Source: Anaeromyxobacter oryzae
Lineage (GTDB): Bacteria; Myxococcota; Myxococcia; Myxococcales; Anaeromyxobacteraceae
DNA length: 64,000 bases
Assembly (NCBI RefSeq): GCF_023169945.1
Contig: NZ_AP025591.1
Coordinates: 496,001 to 560,000, forward strand
Reading direction: 5' to 3'
The stretch's first letter is position 1. Every line of letters starts with the position of its first letter. The notes beneath the pieces are model-generated. The model was not told the origin of the DNA, made no database searches, and saw only the letters and a list, made by a program, of their open reading frames with translations. Of the stretch, positions 63,805 to 64,000 are shown in pieces. A program made the translations under genes and the position numbers.

Positions 63805-64000
63805 TCACGCGGCGCCAGCACGGATCCGGGCGACGGTCCCTCCCGTCATTCGTAAGAGCTCGGCCGGCGTGAGGGCGAACACCGCGTGCGGATGGCCCGC
63901 CGCCGCCCAGACCCGCTCGTACCCGAGGAGCGCCTCGTCGACGATCGCGACGACCGGCCGCGCGTGCCCGATGGGCGGCACGCCCCCGATGGCGAACCCG
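63805..64000 (-). CDS. YbaK/ProX-type aminoacyl-tRNA deacylase (3' part, cut by window end)
   Basis: The last 65 codons of a minus-strand gene whose start lies beyond the window. The visible part begins GFAIGGVPPIGHARPVVAIVDEALLGYERVWAAAG, the C-terminal signature of YbaK-domain proteins, and ends at a TGA at 63807-63805. Family members hydrolyse mischarged tRNAs (for example Cys-tRNA-Pro). The N-terminal half with the catalytic Lys cannot be seen. Confidence 0.85.
   Translation of the reverse strand, partial: GFAIGGVPPIGHARPVVAIVDEALLGYERVWAAAGHPHAVFALTPAELLRMTGGTVARIRAGAA

Overview
The window is about 70% GC, densely packed, and carries no rRNA, tRNA or CRISPR that I can see. The mix of genes (bacterial V-type ATPase, tri-functional EIIA-HPr-EI phosphotransferase, many paired-domain enzymes, chemoreceptor, histidine kinase, Y1 transposase, strong GC3 bias) suggests a chromosomal segment of a delta-proteobacterium/Myxococcota, most like Anaeromyxobacter. 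That assignment is an inference from gene content and composition, not a database match.

Layout. 1-4156 is a CUT1-type sugar/polyol ABC transporter (two permeases and two different ATPases), facing an SDR dehydrogenase. 5200-6469 is an ArsR/AHSA1 pair with a clear operator. 6744-9541 is a fructose-type ABC importer (frcBCA-like), followed by a GYD protein, a 5'-3' exonuclease, a DUF1697 protein and a GAF histidine kinase. 13095-14468 is a Y1 (REP-associated type) transposase bordered by REP-like repeats. 14508-18781 is an efflux-type adaptor/FtsX permease/ATPase operon. 19074-26375 is a run of small metabolic and regulatory genes (LysR, metallo-beta-lactamase fold, nitroreductase, VOC protein, Hsp70-like protein, AraC, methyltransferase).

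26444-31730 is a complete fructose PTS operon (EIIA-HPr-EI, 1-phosphofructokinase, EIIBC). It is followed by a DUF885-like metallopeptidase, a secreted hypothetical protein and an aldo/keto reductase. 36477-52509 is a long minus-strand block. In transcription order it reads: an acetate kinase-phosphoketolase fusion, glycogen debranching enzyme, the V-type ATPase genes in the order B-D-I-K-E-DUF2764-A, polyphosphate kinase 2 and a SulP anion transporter. Two paralogous Lpp-like lipoprotein cassettes bracket this block (36010 and 52783), and the second lies next to two L,D-transpeptidases.

55222-57456 is a chemoreceptor with a secreted Cache-like protein. The rest holds hypothetical membrane and soluble proteins, a YoaP-like acetyltransferase, an exported inorganic pyrophosphatase, a quinone oxidoreductase-like protein and the 3' end of a YbaK-like deacylase cut by the window edge.

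How the genes fit together. Sugar entry is served by three transporters (unknown sugar ABC, fructose ABC, fructose PTS). The phosphoketolase-acetate kinase protein would turn pentose/fructose phosphates into acetate plus ATP, GlgX would release glucose units from glycogen, and the V-ATPase/PPK2 operon links ion gradients with phosphate-bond energy. The most unusual items are the in-frame AckA-Xfp fusion, the circularly permuted V-ATPase order continuing into ppk2 and sulP, the Y1 transposase with its duplicated triple-repeat block, the asymmetric ABC ATPase pair, and the twin lipoprotein cassettes beside L,D-transpeptidases.
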